This document shows, piece after piece, positions 43,388-56,261 of a stretch of DNA of 64,000 nucleotides. The position numbers and the translations under genes are program-made. The stretch's first letter is position 1, and the number at the start of each line of letters is the position of its first letter. This stretch comes from Bombyx mori (taxonomy: Eukaryota > Arthropoda > Insecta > Lepidoptera > Bombycidae), in contig NC_085128.1 of NCBI RefSeq assembly GCF_030269925.1, positions 6,636,501-6,700,500 of the forward strand, given 5' to 3'. A model generated the notes under the pieces. That model searched no databases. It saw nothing but the letters and a program-made list of their open reading frames with translations, and was not told the origin of the DNA.

Positions 43388-43770
43388 ACAACGTTACCAC
43401 CACCCTGCTTATTTCTGCCGTGAAGCAGTAATGCGTTCAGTTTGAAGGGTGGGGCAGCCGTTGTAACTATACTAGACCTTAGAAGTTTATTTATTTATTA
43501 TTAACATAGAAGTAGAAACACAAGCATAATGTGCATCTGTGCTTGAACTAGGTGATAAAACCTGTATCTCAAGCAGCAGTGCTCCTCGTACAAAGAATAC
43601 AACAGCTTTACTTCACAGAAACAGAAAGTTAATAGACAAGAAATACACTGAAATTCATAGAACTTATATCTCAAGGTGGGTGGCGCATTTACGTTGTAGA
43701 TGTCTATGGGCTTCAGTAACCACTTAACACCAGGCGGGCTGTGAGCTCGTCCACCCAACTAAGGAATAAA
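43388..43770 (+). repeat. Family-A retroposon split by a ~185-bp insertion
   Basis: The family-A body reads normally to 'gaccttagaa' (about 43476), then after about 185 bp continues as 'tagaacttatatctcaaggt' to the tail 'ctaaggaataaaaaaaaa'. 'tagaa' lies on both sides of the foreign piece and fits a target duplication. The insert matches nothing I recognise. Confidence 0.65.
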
Positions 43771-45869
43771 AAAAAATTGTTGAGGACTTTCTTATCTTGA
43801 ACACAGATAAGAATATTATTATGAGTTTAAACATTATGACGCCACCTCTTTGGGGTCCAAAGAATACTCCTTGTTTTTCAAATAATGCATAACCAAAGAA
43901 CGTAATTTTAAATTTGGAACTCGCGCAAACTATTCGCATTCCCGCTTCTCTGCACACCACAGGCGAAATTAATAATAATAACTACTCTTACGGTTAAATC
44001 TGGCGTTTTTAATTGCTATATTAATATTTCCAACGTTTCGAATACCTACTTTATAGTTTTCAAGATCGACTTAAGGTCAGTCGTAACCGTGAAAGTCGTC
44101 AAATATGTCAGTGACTCGCGGAAACAAGAAAATATTAAAAATATTTAAATCTAAACGAAGCCCGCTTTTTTCAACTGCTATCGCCTCATATAAAGACTTA
44201 CTACAATTAAAATTGTGAAGTGCTCGCGCATCGTTTTTCGCTGAAAAACAAGAGTCCTTATCAGAGAACATCAGGTGAGTTACGAGTTTTGAATTCTCCG
44301 ATTCAAGCGGTTACCGCGCCGCCAAAATAACGCTAGCGCCTGCGCATCGCATCGCCTCAGTTTGAAACATTTGCAAACCGCATCGGTGTAGCTATTTACA
44401 GGCCACACCTGAATTTATTATTTAGACAAATTACTACGACCCAAAGCACTCATTATGCTAGAAGATTCTCAAAGAAATTCTAATTTTACTTTGCAAATAA
44501 CACTAATAGAATATGTCCACGACTAAGTTTACAAGGAATGTGAATTCAATAATCATGCACTAGTTAAACTATTAAAACGAATGTTAATTTTATTATATAT
44601 TTAATTGATAATTTTTGTATAAAAATTACATAAACTGATTTTCATGGTTTATGAAACAAAATTTATATTTACAAATGGCGAGTTTCAGTTTATAACCAAC
44701 TGCATAAATAAGCAGAAATTTTGTTTGGAGTTATTTAAAAGCACCTTAAAAATTTTGCTAAGTACAAAAAAAAGGAAGACTAAAAATAAGGAAGTTCGTC
44801 AGTAGCTACCATTATAACCCGTCATCGATTTGATCTTAATGATGTCACGGTTAGAGTGAAAGATGCGACAATAATAATAATAATCTTTAAAGTCTTACTA
44901 ATGTTTATAATATCGTAGTTTTTAGTATGACACGAAAGAATAATTTTTCCGATTTTGATAAATAGGCGGGTTCGCAATTATAATTTAAATTCTGCTTAGT
45001 TTGTACGGCCATGAGTCCGCATGAGCTTTCATCAACTTTTGGTACATCTGTGATGGTACAAAAATAAAATGAATTTCATATTTTTACCATTTCTTTTTGA
45101 TAAGTTTGACATATTATTAAGAAAATGTTATGGAGCCCAACAAATCTTATTTTAATTCTGCAACTACACGGATTTGGGGCTGTGAAAAATTATATGGAAT
45201 CGTGTTTTTTTTCTTTTAGGGTATTAAATAATCTGTGTAGATAAGTACTACTTCAATAATAAGGCAACAACTCTCAATCAGATCTCAACTTCCGAGACGA
45301 TTGCTCTCAATTAAACGTAAGCAGAAAATAAAACAAGGATTTTAGTTTTATTAAAAAAGTAAATGAGATAAATTGATCACTTTAAACCGTGTATATTATT
45401 AGTAGGTATTGAATATTCATAATCATCAGTAATTATTGTTCAATTCATCACTATAACCGTAACATACACATGATATTCATAAATAAAAGTTAATTTAAAA
45501 AAATAAATAACCAACACAACCAGTCATTGCAAATTAAAACTAGGATGGATTCTATAAAATAAAATACAGTAACTGTAATTGAGATACAAATAGAAAATTT
45601 TCCAACCAATAAAAATAATGTCATTTAACAATTTAGTGTTATAATATAACATGACAGAGGCAGGTTGCCTTAAAATAAAATTATAGTTAATATAATGGTA
45701 TAGGTACATACTGCTTCATTAGGTATTATATACATATTGTATTGACACTATAAGTAACTGGATTATTGTAATATTTAAAATATTACAATTCTCTCAGAGT
45801 GTAGACTGTAAGTAACTTAACAATAGCCATCAAAAAAATATTTTCTCCTAACTAATATTCCAATTACCG
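43771..45869. other. Spacer between the BEL element and the ELOVL 3' end
   Basis: AT-rich. A GC-richer patch (44280-44410) follows a donor-like CAG|GTGAGT at 44274, which could mark a non-coding exon, but no evidence supports a gene. A 26-bp palindrome ('attgtaatattt' and its complement) sits near 45765-45790. Confidence 0.35.
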
Positions 45870-45875
45870 TTTATT
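45870..45875 (-). terminator. Possible polyadenylation signal of the ELOVL gene
   Basis: TTTATT on the plus strand (AATAAA on the minus strand), about 500 bp past the ELOVL stop. The GC-rich 46090-46374 between them would be 3' UTR. Confidence 0.35.
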
Positions 45876-46374
45876 TACAAGCTTATCAATATTTAGTTTG
45901 TAACAATGGTAAAACAGAAGCACCTCTCACGAAAACGAACAAACGATTCGTCTTATCTTAGGAGCTTCCGGATAGGCAACAATCCAAACGGACCGTCGTC
46001 GCACCGCCGGTCACGTCCGGCCAACTTTAACATTGACAAAACAAAATTTACATTTTCGTCACCACTTAACCATATGTACACTAGATAAATCACATTTAAG
46101 ACTACACCTCTAGGGCTACGGAAGCGGAGGCCGCGGCCCCAAGAGTCCGCACGTTACGTCCCGCGACAACCAGGTTACGAATCACAGTCTACTACGGAAT
46201 GCTAAGACTTTTATCCGTCGATTGGAACGCACAGTACTGCAGAACGCGTTACGCTGTGTCTCACATGGCTGACGGAAAACAGACCGGTTAAGTGTCCGAC
46301 ACCGCGCAACGCACACCGCAGCGTTGTGCGATCCGATCGACAGACCCTAGCTTTAAGAGGGCGGCGGCGCGGCG

Positions 46375-49300
46375 TCAGTTGCCGGCCGGCAGAACGGTGC
46401 GGGCGCGCGGCATCGTGCCGTTCGTGTGAATTTTGTTGAATCCGTTCTTTAGCGAACCGTTCTGGTAGGTCAGCTCTTTGATCTCGGTCGTCTCCAGTTC
46501 CGGCTGCGGAGACTTGGCGCGCACCTGTATGAACAATTGATTTGATTTGATTGATTGATTGATGGAGAAAAAGTCATACAATAGAATTAGTTAAACTGTA
46601 CTGTACCTTAGGTTTAGAGTAAGATTGGTCGTAGAAGTCCTTGAATAGGAAGAAAAACATGACCGCGTGCATTCCTATCCACCAAACGAATGCACGAGGG
46701 TAGTCGCATTCGATGAACAACAACTGGAATGCATGTACCATGATGCCGACGAATTGCACCTGTGATAAAATTTACGAACATTATTTCCTTAGTTTCTTTA
46801 ATCACATGGTTTTCAACTACAAAAAGATAAATATGACCGATTTGATGATCTCACCATTTGCAGAGTTGTCAAATATTTCTTCCACCATAGATATTTCCTC
46901 ATGTGAGGGCCCATAGCTGCTAGCATGTAGTAGGTATACATGACGATGTGTACAAACGTATTGAGGAGTCCGAAGAACGTAGAGTGTCCGCCTGGCGTGA
47001 ATTTCACTCCGAACCAAACGGACATGGGCATCACTCCGTGGTGGATCACGTGCAATGTTGATACATGATCAAATTTCTTTCTCAGCACAAAGAAGATCTG
47101 TAATGGCATTGTGTAGAATTATAATTCCGTTAATAGGCACTTTAGTTTTTTAGCCTACCTACTGCCAGAAACCTCAAGGGACTATTCTACCTTCAAAGAG
47201 TGTGAAGACGAGCTCACGGGACTCAGTCTGAGCCTTTGCAAACATCTTCGTTACTGGTGGTAGGACGTCTTGTGAGTCCGCACGGGTAGGTACCACCACC
47301 CTGCCTATTTCTGCCGTGAAGCAGAAATGCGTTTCGGTTTGAAGGGTGAGGCAGTCATTGTAACTATACTAAGACCTTAGAACTCATATCTCAAAATGGG
47401 TATCGGCATTTACGCTGTAGAAGTCTGGGCTCCGGTAACCACCAGGTGGGCGTGAGCTTGTCCATCCATCAAAGCAATAAAAAAAAATCTAAAAAAATTG
47501 CCTTAGCAAGAGCTGTGCTTCACTGTATGGATCAGAATCAGATCAGTTGTGCTTGTGAGTTAAGCTGGAATCCTTCGTTGCACTCGACAAGTTCGGTGAT
47601 CGGTGCTTGGAATAATTAAAAGTACCGAGAGTGGATCTGGAGGTTCCGAAATGATGTGTAATTATTTAGTAATAATGAAAACCAACTATTAATTTTAATA
47701 CTTAGTTTTCAAAATTTAAAAAAAAGTTCATGAATTAATTCAATATTTTTAAAATCATGAATTGATCAGATAGAATAAATAGAAATAATGATAGAATAAA
47801 TAAATTCATTAATATTGTAAGAAATTCGAGTTATCCAACGTTTTTAGAAACAGTGAAACATGACTTTAATTGAAGTTTCTTGAACAAGGAGTTTTGGATT
47901 TAAAAAAAAAGACTTATTTAATCATCATCTTACCGTATCAAAAAACTCCGTGAACTTTGAGAAATAATACCACCAACACGCATGTACCATCTGTTAACGA
48001 TATTAAAGTAATATGAGTATCATAAAATATTCATTGGTTTATTTTATTAGTGCCTATTCTAAAAGAAACATTCATTTTTACACTGTTATAAATTCCCATT
48101 TCCAAGCTTTCAATAGAGTTGTATTTAAATTATGTACAGCCATTATTTTTAGTTTTAATTTTACGCTAAATAGCTTACGTTTTGACTGACTATTTAATAT
48201 CATCGATTATGATTACCTAGATACAATTAAGGTTGATATACTCAATGAGTTTCTTAAATACAATCGTTAGAGTGCGACCACAAGACTATCGTATACAAGT
48301 GTATGATATTGTCATGTGAGATTACCTTTTTACGGTTAACTCTTTTATAAAAACGTGCCTAGATTCAGGGTAGTCAGACAGAAAGCACTATTTAAATGGA
48401 TCATTCATTTGAGCCGAACTGTTGACGATGACGCTAATTCGCATTCGAGAAAAAAAATCTAATCTTATAATAAAAACATGAATTCATAAGAAGCAATAAC
48501 TATTATGTTAATGCGTAGCTATGCATGTTACTGTGAATGGATTCAGTAAAAATAAAAAAAATACTAGTTAATAATTAATGTATTTTTTAATATGATGGTT
48601 TGAATTAATGTGAGAAGATATATTATTTAGTCGGTTTCTTATCTTATCTTAATTATAATCTTCCACTCTTTATTATTAAAGCGCAAAAACTGTTCCATCT
48701 TATAAATTAATTAAACACGCAATAAATCACATACAAATATGAAGGTCCATTAATAAATTAAAAAGCGTTAAGGTGGTAGGCAGCCGCGTTTGCGTTATGG
48801 TGCCCTACGGTCTCCCGTAACAACTTTATCAATTGGGCGGTGAGCTTCGTCTATACATCTAAGAATAAAAAATATATGAAAAGTGCATTTTGGTAGCAAC
48901 TTTTTGTATGAGACCTTCGCTGTACCGAGTTTATTAATTGACTTTATTTTTAGTTAGTTAGACTTAGTTGTTGATTTTAATTATGGAATCACAGCCTGGC
49001 GGCTCTAAAATGAATTCACCACGCAAAAAGCGTCAAAAGGTAAGTTAATTTATTAATTTATTTGTACTTGAATCACTACCATAATAATACAATAGATAGT
49101 TTTATCATAAACACAGCTGACTCGGACTCTTCCGACGAATCATCTTTGTCTAGTACAGATTACAGCGATTAAAATTCGAACTTTGTAATAATTTATTTAA
49201 ATAAAAATGTTTTTTACTCCTGAAACTTTGTTTACATTTTTTATCTCGTCTGGTTGGCCTTACTTTACATATAATCTACGGCAAAGCAATTCATGCGGTT

Positions 49301-52095
49301 TGAAGGACTATCTGGAAAGGTAAATGAGACTGGCCTTGTGGTTCAAGGTCTAAGGATTCCCGCAACCACTTAACATTGGGATGACAGCCTAGTTAGAGAG
49401 CAATGAACAGAACAATTAGATCCTTCAGTATTAGAAATGTACTAATCAAACAAACGTTATAAATAGATTGTCTAAAACTTCTGACCTTCTGCGATTTGAC
49501 GGATTTAATTTAACTAGTATTTAGTAACTAATCCATTTAATTTATTAAGTTTCAAAGATTTTGTATGTGATTTTTTGTTGTGAGAGAACAGTTTATAATG
49601 ATTTCTATAATACAATCAAATATTCTATTGTAGGATTGCGGTATCGGAATGCCGATATGAAGAGATGATAGCTAAAGATGATCTGATAATGAATCCGATG
49701 CCATGAGATATGTTTTTGAGCAAGATGACTTAAATTACATCAAGATCGACGGGCCAGGTCATATCAGTACAGGTCTCGTATTATTTTCCCGATAAGTTTT
49801 GAATATGGCAAGTTTTTCGAAATGTTGTGCCGATAGATAATTCAGTATGTATGAGGGTAGTTATCTATTTCGGGATATAATTGATATTGTTCGACGCTAA
49901 TAACTTTATTTAAATAATACTTAAAGTATATGATACATAACATAAGATGAAGTGTAATTTTGTTAAATATGTGAGTTTATGTGGTCACTTTTTGTAAGGG
50001 CAGCAGAAATGATATAGATTTTTACATTGGCAGATTAGCAAGAGGGGTATAACCAAGCATGACATTAAATAGGGAAAAGAATATTGTTATGCTGCGATTT
50101 GAAATTTAGTTTGTTTCTTCTCTCAAGCCTATTTTATTTTAAGAACTGCAAATGCGGTAGTTAGGTGGATGTGTCATGAGCCAGCAACCGGGCACTGCCA
50201 ATAAAACATTTGGAAGGTGGAAATAAATGTATGTATATATGATTTATTTGTAACAAGATTATTTTGTTTTTTGGTTGTACTTTAAGATGTTTGTTCTAAG
50301 TTTTCATTTAATTCAATAATTAATAACTATTTCTGAACAAAGTTATTAGCGTTGACTTGATCTATGAATGTTTGCTTATAATGCTTGATCAATTAGTGTA
50401 ATAAGGTGCTGAGGTAAACATAAAGTAACGAAAGTGATAATTCACCCTCATTGTTTGTGGATGTTTCGAGTGGTCGACCGGCTGACATTGAAAGTTATAC
50501 CTGCCTGTGAACCAGCCCGCGGCCCCAATCTGAAACAATTGCCAACACCAGGCCCTTATATACATTGGTTGCTACAATTAGTTGTTGAGTATTTTCATAC
50601 TTTAAATCTATGTTAATGGTATCTACCTACAATGTAGGATACTATGCAACTTCCTGTAGTGTTAGTAATAATACAAAATAACTAAATAGGTATTAATTTA
50701 TTTCCCAAACTGTAACTAATATAGAACCATTTTTACCCTAAGCTATTTACAGTTTGTATGTGATATTCCTGCAAATTATATGATCTTTGTTTGTATATAC
50801 ACATGAGGGTTAGTGGCATATCTTGATGCAGGGCAAATACATCCCATGTGTTCAAAACTTACTCTAATAGCTACAGGATTGTCTGTGTAGTCCACAGGTT
50901 GGCATTTTAAGCTGTAATGAAACAGCCAGCCCCCCATCATACTCTAAATAGAGCATATTAAAAAAATGTATCAAAATCAATTTAAAATATTATATACGAC
51001 AAATTTTGCTCACTACTAATAAATAAAATAAACCAAACACATTTCTGTTTACAATTTTAGCCAACAGAAATAGACAAGGCTTTGCAAGCTATCAAGTTCT
51101 CACCAAAATACAGTAATACAGAAGAAAGCATTTTATAAAAATCAATTTGGAATTATAATTTGGTAGGTACTAATTTACGAAATATGAAGAATAGCTTATT
51201 AGCTCATAGAGCCAACTAATATATATAGTATTGCCAAAAAAGGTATGGAATATTAGAAATTGTAAACCTTAATAAATGGTAAAAAAAATTTGAAGTCATT
51301 TTATCTTGGATGTGGAAAAATCTAACAAATTATTCCAGATCTAAGAATATTAGAGGTTATATTCTTGCACATTTTTACCAGAATTACGAAGAGATTTCAA
51401 ATACATGTTAGATGTCTGGCCACAGGTCTACATAAAACAATTGTTTACTATTAATCAAACATTGATTTATATGCACAGTATATTCTTACCTCGTAGAAAA
51501 GCCATGCACTGAATATTACTTGGAGAAAGTTATATAATATTAGAAGATTTTTTAATTCATATGGTTTTCTATTTTCCATAAATTGTGGCCCTAAAACCTG
51601 CAAAAAAATCAGTAATTAAAAAAATCAGTAAAAATATAACATAATAATGAACAAATTATTTAGTTTAGTGAATACCTTGACTAGATAGACATAACTTAAA
51701 CATATAATTAATGTGGGTAAAGGTGAGCTCATAAGGAACCATGGATTAGTCCGAGGGTCTGAAAAAGAAACAATTTTAATTTTAATATATCTATAACATA
51801 ACTGCTTTGATACTTCACATTAAAATAGAATACTAATGGTTTTTCAAAGTAAACTGTGTGTAGCACGTAATAATTTAGTTTTAAATAATTTTAATTTATC
51901 ACAACTTTATTCAAAAGGACATTAAACTGAAAGTTATATGAAGTATTGCAAGAAATTATGAAGTAACATTTTATTTTATTTTACTGGTTTGTTTTCTGAC
52001 AAATATAAGGTTTGGTTTATGGGTAGTTTAAGCTTACCTCCATATTTATCCATAAATACGTGCATATCATTTAAATATTCCAGTATTAGTGCCAT
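46375..52095 (-). CDS. Very-long-chain fatty acid elongase (ELOVL1/7-like), 8 coding exons
   Basis: Minus-strand exons: 52095-52038, 51758-51676, 51597-51490, 50943-50863, 47990-47934, 47097-46855, 46759-46607 and 46524-46375. Phases agree and total 310 aa. ELO condensing enzymes join malonyl-CoA to acyl-CoA in the ER membrane, the first step of VLCFA elongation. Family marks: DPRTNPWFLMSSP near the N-terminus, LGPQFMENRKPYEL, KCQPVDY, a WWYYFSKFTEFFDT stretch leading into FFVLRKK, the HxxHH box as H145-V-I-H148-H149, NTFVHIVMYTYYMLAAMGP and WWKKYLT. About seven hydrophobic segments. The C-terminus (TVLPAGN) lacks the dilysine signal of many homologues. A non-coding first exon is likely: an acceptor ends at about 52109, just before the start. 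Intron 4 (47991-50862) and its neighbours carry nested SINEs. Confidence 0.92.
47148..47670 (-). repeat. Bm1 SINE interrupted by a family-A retroposon
   Basis: Minus-strand Bm1 pieces at about 47148-47258 and 47498-47670 ('gccttagcaagagctgtgct', 'gttcggtgatcggtgcttgg') enclose a plus-strand family-A copy at 47259-47490. The whole lies in an intron of the ELOVL gene. Confidence 0.7.
47259..47490 (+). repeat. Family-A retroposon nested in Bm1
   Basis: 'actggtggtaggacgtcttg' to 'caaagcaataaaaaaaaa', 5'-truncated. Confidence 0.7.
48770..48870 (+). repeat. Old family-B SINE
   Basis: Diverged 'ggtggtaggcagccgcgttt' start and 'ctaagaataaaaaatat' end, in ELOVL intron 4. Confidence 0.35.
48983..51139 (+). 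CDS. Candidate small gene nested antisense in ELOVL introns
   Basis: At 48983-49039 an ATG opens MESQPGGSKMNSPRKKRQK and ends at a strong donor (AAG|GTAAGTT). At 51061 a good acceptor (ttttag) opens PTEIDKALQAIKFSPKY, which ends with TAA at 51137-51139. Both are in phase 0, so they could be joined (44 aa), perhaps with unseen exons between. A serine/aspartate-rich piece lies at 49117-49168 (DSDSSDESS) but is out of phase with exon 1. I do not recognise the protein. It is opposite in strand to ELOVL. This is weak evidence; chance is quite possible. Confidence 0.22.
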
Positions 52096-52109
52096 TTTGT
52101 AGTCTTCTG

Positions 52110-53089
52110 TAAAACAAATTATTTAAATTATTTTTTTGAAAAAATAACGTCAAGAAATACAGCTTTCGTTTCAAGTAGGTAGCGGTTATGACATTAGATA
52201 AAGCATACCCCAAAAATATATACTTTGTATGACTATTTCGTTTGTATTAACTTAAACATTTATTAATAGTAAAAATTATTTTAGTTCTTCATTTCATACT
52301 ACAAAAATCAAAATGAAAATAGGTTATCCGGATATAGTTCTCAACGACAGTTGACACTGTTGACAGTCTTGTCACCAGTCACCTTCGATTACAAAAAAAT
52401 TTGTAGGTTTCGTAGCGACTTGACGTACTGAGTCACTGTTCGGTGCTTACTAATTGATATAGTAGGTAGTATCAGAACAGTAGACAACATCAATCGCTCA
52501 ATTATCGTGCCATCTGATAGTAATTATTTATTCCTTGAGTCTTGTGAATAGACCGGAACGTAACGGAGTCCTATGACTGAATGATGGGACATTTTTTAAG
52601 TGCAGATAAGACCGCCGCTTCGTGCCTTAAAGAGGGAGGCCTCAATCATCATAAGTGGGAACATCTCGTCTCCCGTCTAGATTATTAATAAAATCAGCGT
52701 CTAAGGCAATAACGAACGCAATATGCATTTTGGGTGTACAATAGTTTTCGTAGATCATCGAAATTTACTTAAATAAGCTATGAGAAAACTAAGCTGATAA
52801 AAGTGAATTAAAAGCAAGGGTGGAATCTAACCTTTATCAGACAACTAAGAGCTTAGGGGTATGATTTGATTGTACGTTACCAACAATATAGTATAATTTG
52901 CGTCAACACGGTTATACAACTAAGTTCGAGAAATGGGTGCCTCTTAAAATTATACAATGTACCTCTGAAATACATCATTGAAGGAGTTCAGGCACACGAT
53001 GCACAAGCTTCACGCGCTTGGCGATACCTTCCACTGATCAAGGCCCCTAATATTACTTCGCAGTGTAAACTATGATTCGTCACAATAAC
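52110..53089. other. Upstream region of ELOVL
   Basis: Probably holds the ELOVL promoter and non-coding first exon on the minus strand. No repeat recognised and no TATA box singled out. Confidence 0.35.
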
Positions 53090-53520
53090 TCCCGCAACCT
53101 ATGAAATATTTAGAAAGGATATGGAGAAAAAAAACAAGTGTTGAAGTTTGTTTTGAGTTGTTGATTGGGTACACTAATGAAGGCACTTTACGATAGAATT
53201 TTAACATATGATGAAAAGTGGATTCTCTAAGATAATCGCAAATCAAAATTTGAATGAAATCATTCAGATCAAGTAGGCACTAAAGCGAAACGCATCCACA
53301 AAAGTGTGTACAGTCAATGTGATAGTCGTTCCACACTTAAACTTACAGAAGGTAGGTAGCTTATTGAGATTTAGCGCATCAATAGCACGTTGTTATTGAG
53401 AAAAAACTTGATCAATTATCTAGGTGACTAATCAACATCTATAACTCACGAGAATCAACCTTGACTGGTCAAACGGTATTTGTCATTATTGCTCCACGAG
53501 AACGCAATTGTTATAGCTCT
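53090..53520 (+). pseudogene. Decayed mariner-family transposase fragment
   Basis: Near 53190-53235 the sequence reads R-I-L-T-Y-D-E-K-W-I-L, a stop, then D-N-R-K. This is the (C/Y)DEKWI motif around the second catalytic Asp of mariner transposases. Near 53495 a 'LHENA' echoes the LHDNARPH motif of the third. Stops and frameshifts throughout. Terminal repeats not identified. Confidence 0.6.
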
Positions 53521-54407
53521 AAATGATCATTGTTTATTTCGGAATTTGGACAGTTTGTAGTAAATAATAATAAACGCCTTAGGAACAAAAATGTATAGAA
53601 TTTGCAGACTGTTCTATTGCAACTGTAATAGCTTTTTCTCGAGATGCAAAAATGTAGCAATGTACCTAATAACGGCGCAAATATGTACTTAAAAAAATGT
53701 GTATGTAGTTATCATTATAAAACCGCATAAAATAGTATGAAAATTTCATCAATATGTACTTCAAATAACTAGTAAAGATTTACCTGTTCATTAGTAAGTG
53801 TACGTTAATGTAGTTGTAGTTTAAGCAAAATAATATGTTCAAGCGATGCGGACCTGTGTGATGCTTATACGAACAAAATAATTTAACGAACGAAAAAGTT
53901 TAACGATGAAAATATACAAATATTTGTGTCGTAAGGATGCTTAGATAATATTCACCCTCTCCTTAAGGACTGGGTGAATCTTGACCAACTATGCTTTACT
54001 TCTAGTTTGACACACGTGTTTACCACCTGTTGTTGCGCATAGTTGTAAGTTCCTTCAGTGTATAAAGGGGATGGCCCATTTTAGGCCCAAAGCGGACAAT
54101 AGATTATAGAAAAAATACTTAGTGCATTAATTTTGTCATAAATAAATATGCATTTACTTTCTTGCAAATAAGCGCCACTATAGTTTACAATAAGTAGTTT
54201 AAAAAAAGTAACTCTATTGAAAAAACAAGGATTTTTATATTTGCGGGAAAAATATTGCCAGCTTCAAATCCTTTTACGTATGAAGTAAATATTTTGAGTA
54301 TATAAATAAAACATATAAATAAATCATTTTAAGCATTATCATTAATCAAACGATTTTAATGGATTTTATGCACATAAAATAACATCGAAGACATACCCAT
54401 TGGACTT
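53521..54407. other. AT-rich spacer
   Basis: No recognisable gene or repeat. Confidence 0.35.
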
Positions 54408-54552
54408 TAACTTGTAACTATACTTGAGACCTTAGAACTTATACCTCAAGGTGGGTGGCGCATTTACGTTGTAGATGTATGTGGGCTCGAGTAACCACTT
54501 AGCAACACCAGGGTGGCTGTGAGCTCGCCCACCCATCTAAGCAATAAAAAAA
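54408..54552 (+). repeat. Family-A retroposon 3' end
   Basis: 'gagaccttagaacttatacc' to 'cacccatctaagcaataaaa', 5'-truncated. Confidence 0.7.
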
Positions 54553-55539
54553 ACTTTACTAGTATTGTTATTTAAATATGTACAACTAAAACAAAAACAT
54601 AAAAAATAATGTGTACTCGTAAAAAAAAGATTAAGATATAAATCAATTATCGGTTATTTAAAAAAATAATCGATATATGAATTTCATATAATTATTTTTC
54701 TTTATACTGACAACACTGAATTTAATCTGACTGACTGATACTTCGCTTGCTGCTTGTGGTGTTGTGCTTGCGTACAAAATGGATGTGTTTTGATTTTTCT
54801 TCGATTTATTTTACTTTTATCAATAACGTTTCATACTACGACTAAAAAACATTGTTTGAATTGTGGTTTTACCCTGACCGAGATTTAAAACCGTGTATAT
54901 GCTCTCCTTTGCTATCTTTAGATGATACTAATTGTGTATGAAGATGAAGAAAATATAGATATTTAAAGAATTAAGTGTGTTTTTATACCCTATTGGATAA
55001 AAATACATTAGGAACATCTTAAACATTAAGAAAAGAAAAGTTCTTGAAGTATCTCACAATCCGAGACTTATTTATATAGAAAATTAACCTCAAAACGAGT
55101 TTTTATTTTTATTATATTTTTTATAATAGTGGCGTCAATTTCAATATATTTTTTAGATATCCAATACATTTAAGAATTTGAATCAGTACATTTTTATAGT
55201 AATATTTGATGTCCATCTTGGGCCTAGCACACTATGGAGAGTGGGCAATCCCCTTTGTTGGAGGAGAGCCGACGACAGTGTGGTTGCGAGGTGGATACTG
55301 ACAGTATGGGCAGACGCAGGCTGCTTGCCTCATGTAGTAAAGCCGAGCTCTCGCATATTATCGTATTAAATTAGTAGTTACAATTGATTAATTTCGACAT
55401 TTTTCTTACTCAAAAGACAGATTCAGACTCATTTGGCTCCGCAACCGTGAGTCAAGGTCAAGGTCAACGAGTACAATTTGTTTTTAAATTGAGGTTATTC
55501 TATTATATAAAATCAAAAATATAGTATTGTGAAAATAAA
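54553..55539. other. Spacer without recognised genes
   Basis: AT-rich. The 55180-55360 patch is GC-richer but matches nothing recognised. Confidence 0.35.
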
Positions 55540-55866
55540 TGCTTTTTAAATCTTTAAGTGATAGTAGAACATTGTAGCGAAGTTGAGTGAATTGTTTTAT
55601 TTTGTTAATCTTGTATTTCTTCAAGTTTTAACGTGTATTTATTAACTGTGTAGCATCTATATGTGCAGCAGTACACAGATGTTGGCAAATGAAACAAAAC
55701 CTGGACGTGGCTTTTCGGGCTATTCAAAAAATCCACTGAAGTCTCAGTAAATAACCACTATTATTATTATTATTGAGACTTGATTGATTTCATCTCATCA
55801 ATTCTCGTTTCATTTAATTTCATCTTATTCCGCTTCATATCGTTTTTTTTACAATAATATAATATA
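55540..55866 (+). repeat. Unnamed dispersed repeat (family C), copy 3
   Basis: Homologous along its length to 27115-27650, with an (ATT)n run near 55760. Its right end is cut exactly by the LTR element inserted at 55867. Confidence 0.45.
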
Positions 55867-56261
55867 TGTCGTGGATAACGACTTTTAGTAATATTAAGAA
55901 GTTGTTTTGACTATTATTTTAAATGATGAAATGTTGTTTTGATAAATGTCACAAAGTGTAGGGTACACTACGTGGTGCCACAGTATAAAATGGCGGTACG
56001 TGGACAGAGTCGTGGCATTCCGTGTCAGACAGTCATTCAGTCCGTATCAGACGGTCGGTTCGTCTCAGTCAGTGAGTCAGTCAGTCAGTCAGTCGGTCTG
56101 TCGGTATGTGCAACGAAACTGTCGGTTTATCCTGTCATTGTGAAAGTTGTGTGTGTTGAGTTTCAATAACTATTATTCAAAAAGTTTTATTGACGTTCAA
56201 TCGAATACGAGTGATGACGGAAACTACCGCTTAGCCATCCCTGGTGGCGCTGCCGTCGACA
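55867..56261 (+). repeat. 5' LTR of the minisatellite-bearing element
   Basis: 395 bp. Contains a TATA-like 'cagtataaaatggc' and a (GTCA)n stretch ('cagtcagtcagtcagtcgg'). Two overlapping short ORFs in it recur identically in the other LTR. Confidence 0.88.

Noticed and set aside
44077..44271. 64-aa minus-strand ORF as a gene
   Set aside because: No domain and no supporting splice or repeat structure. Length is within chance in this composition.
55939..56169. 76-aa ORF (and 65-aa overlapping ORF), repeated at 60127-60357
   Set aside because: Both copies lie at the same place in the two LTRs and read across the promoter and a (GTCA)n run. The identity is due to the LTRs, not to a gene family.
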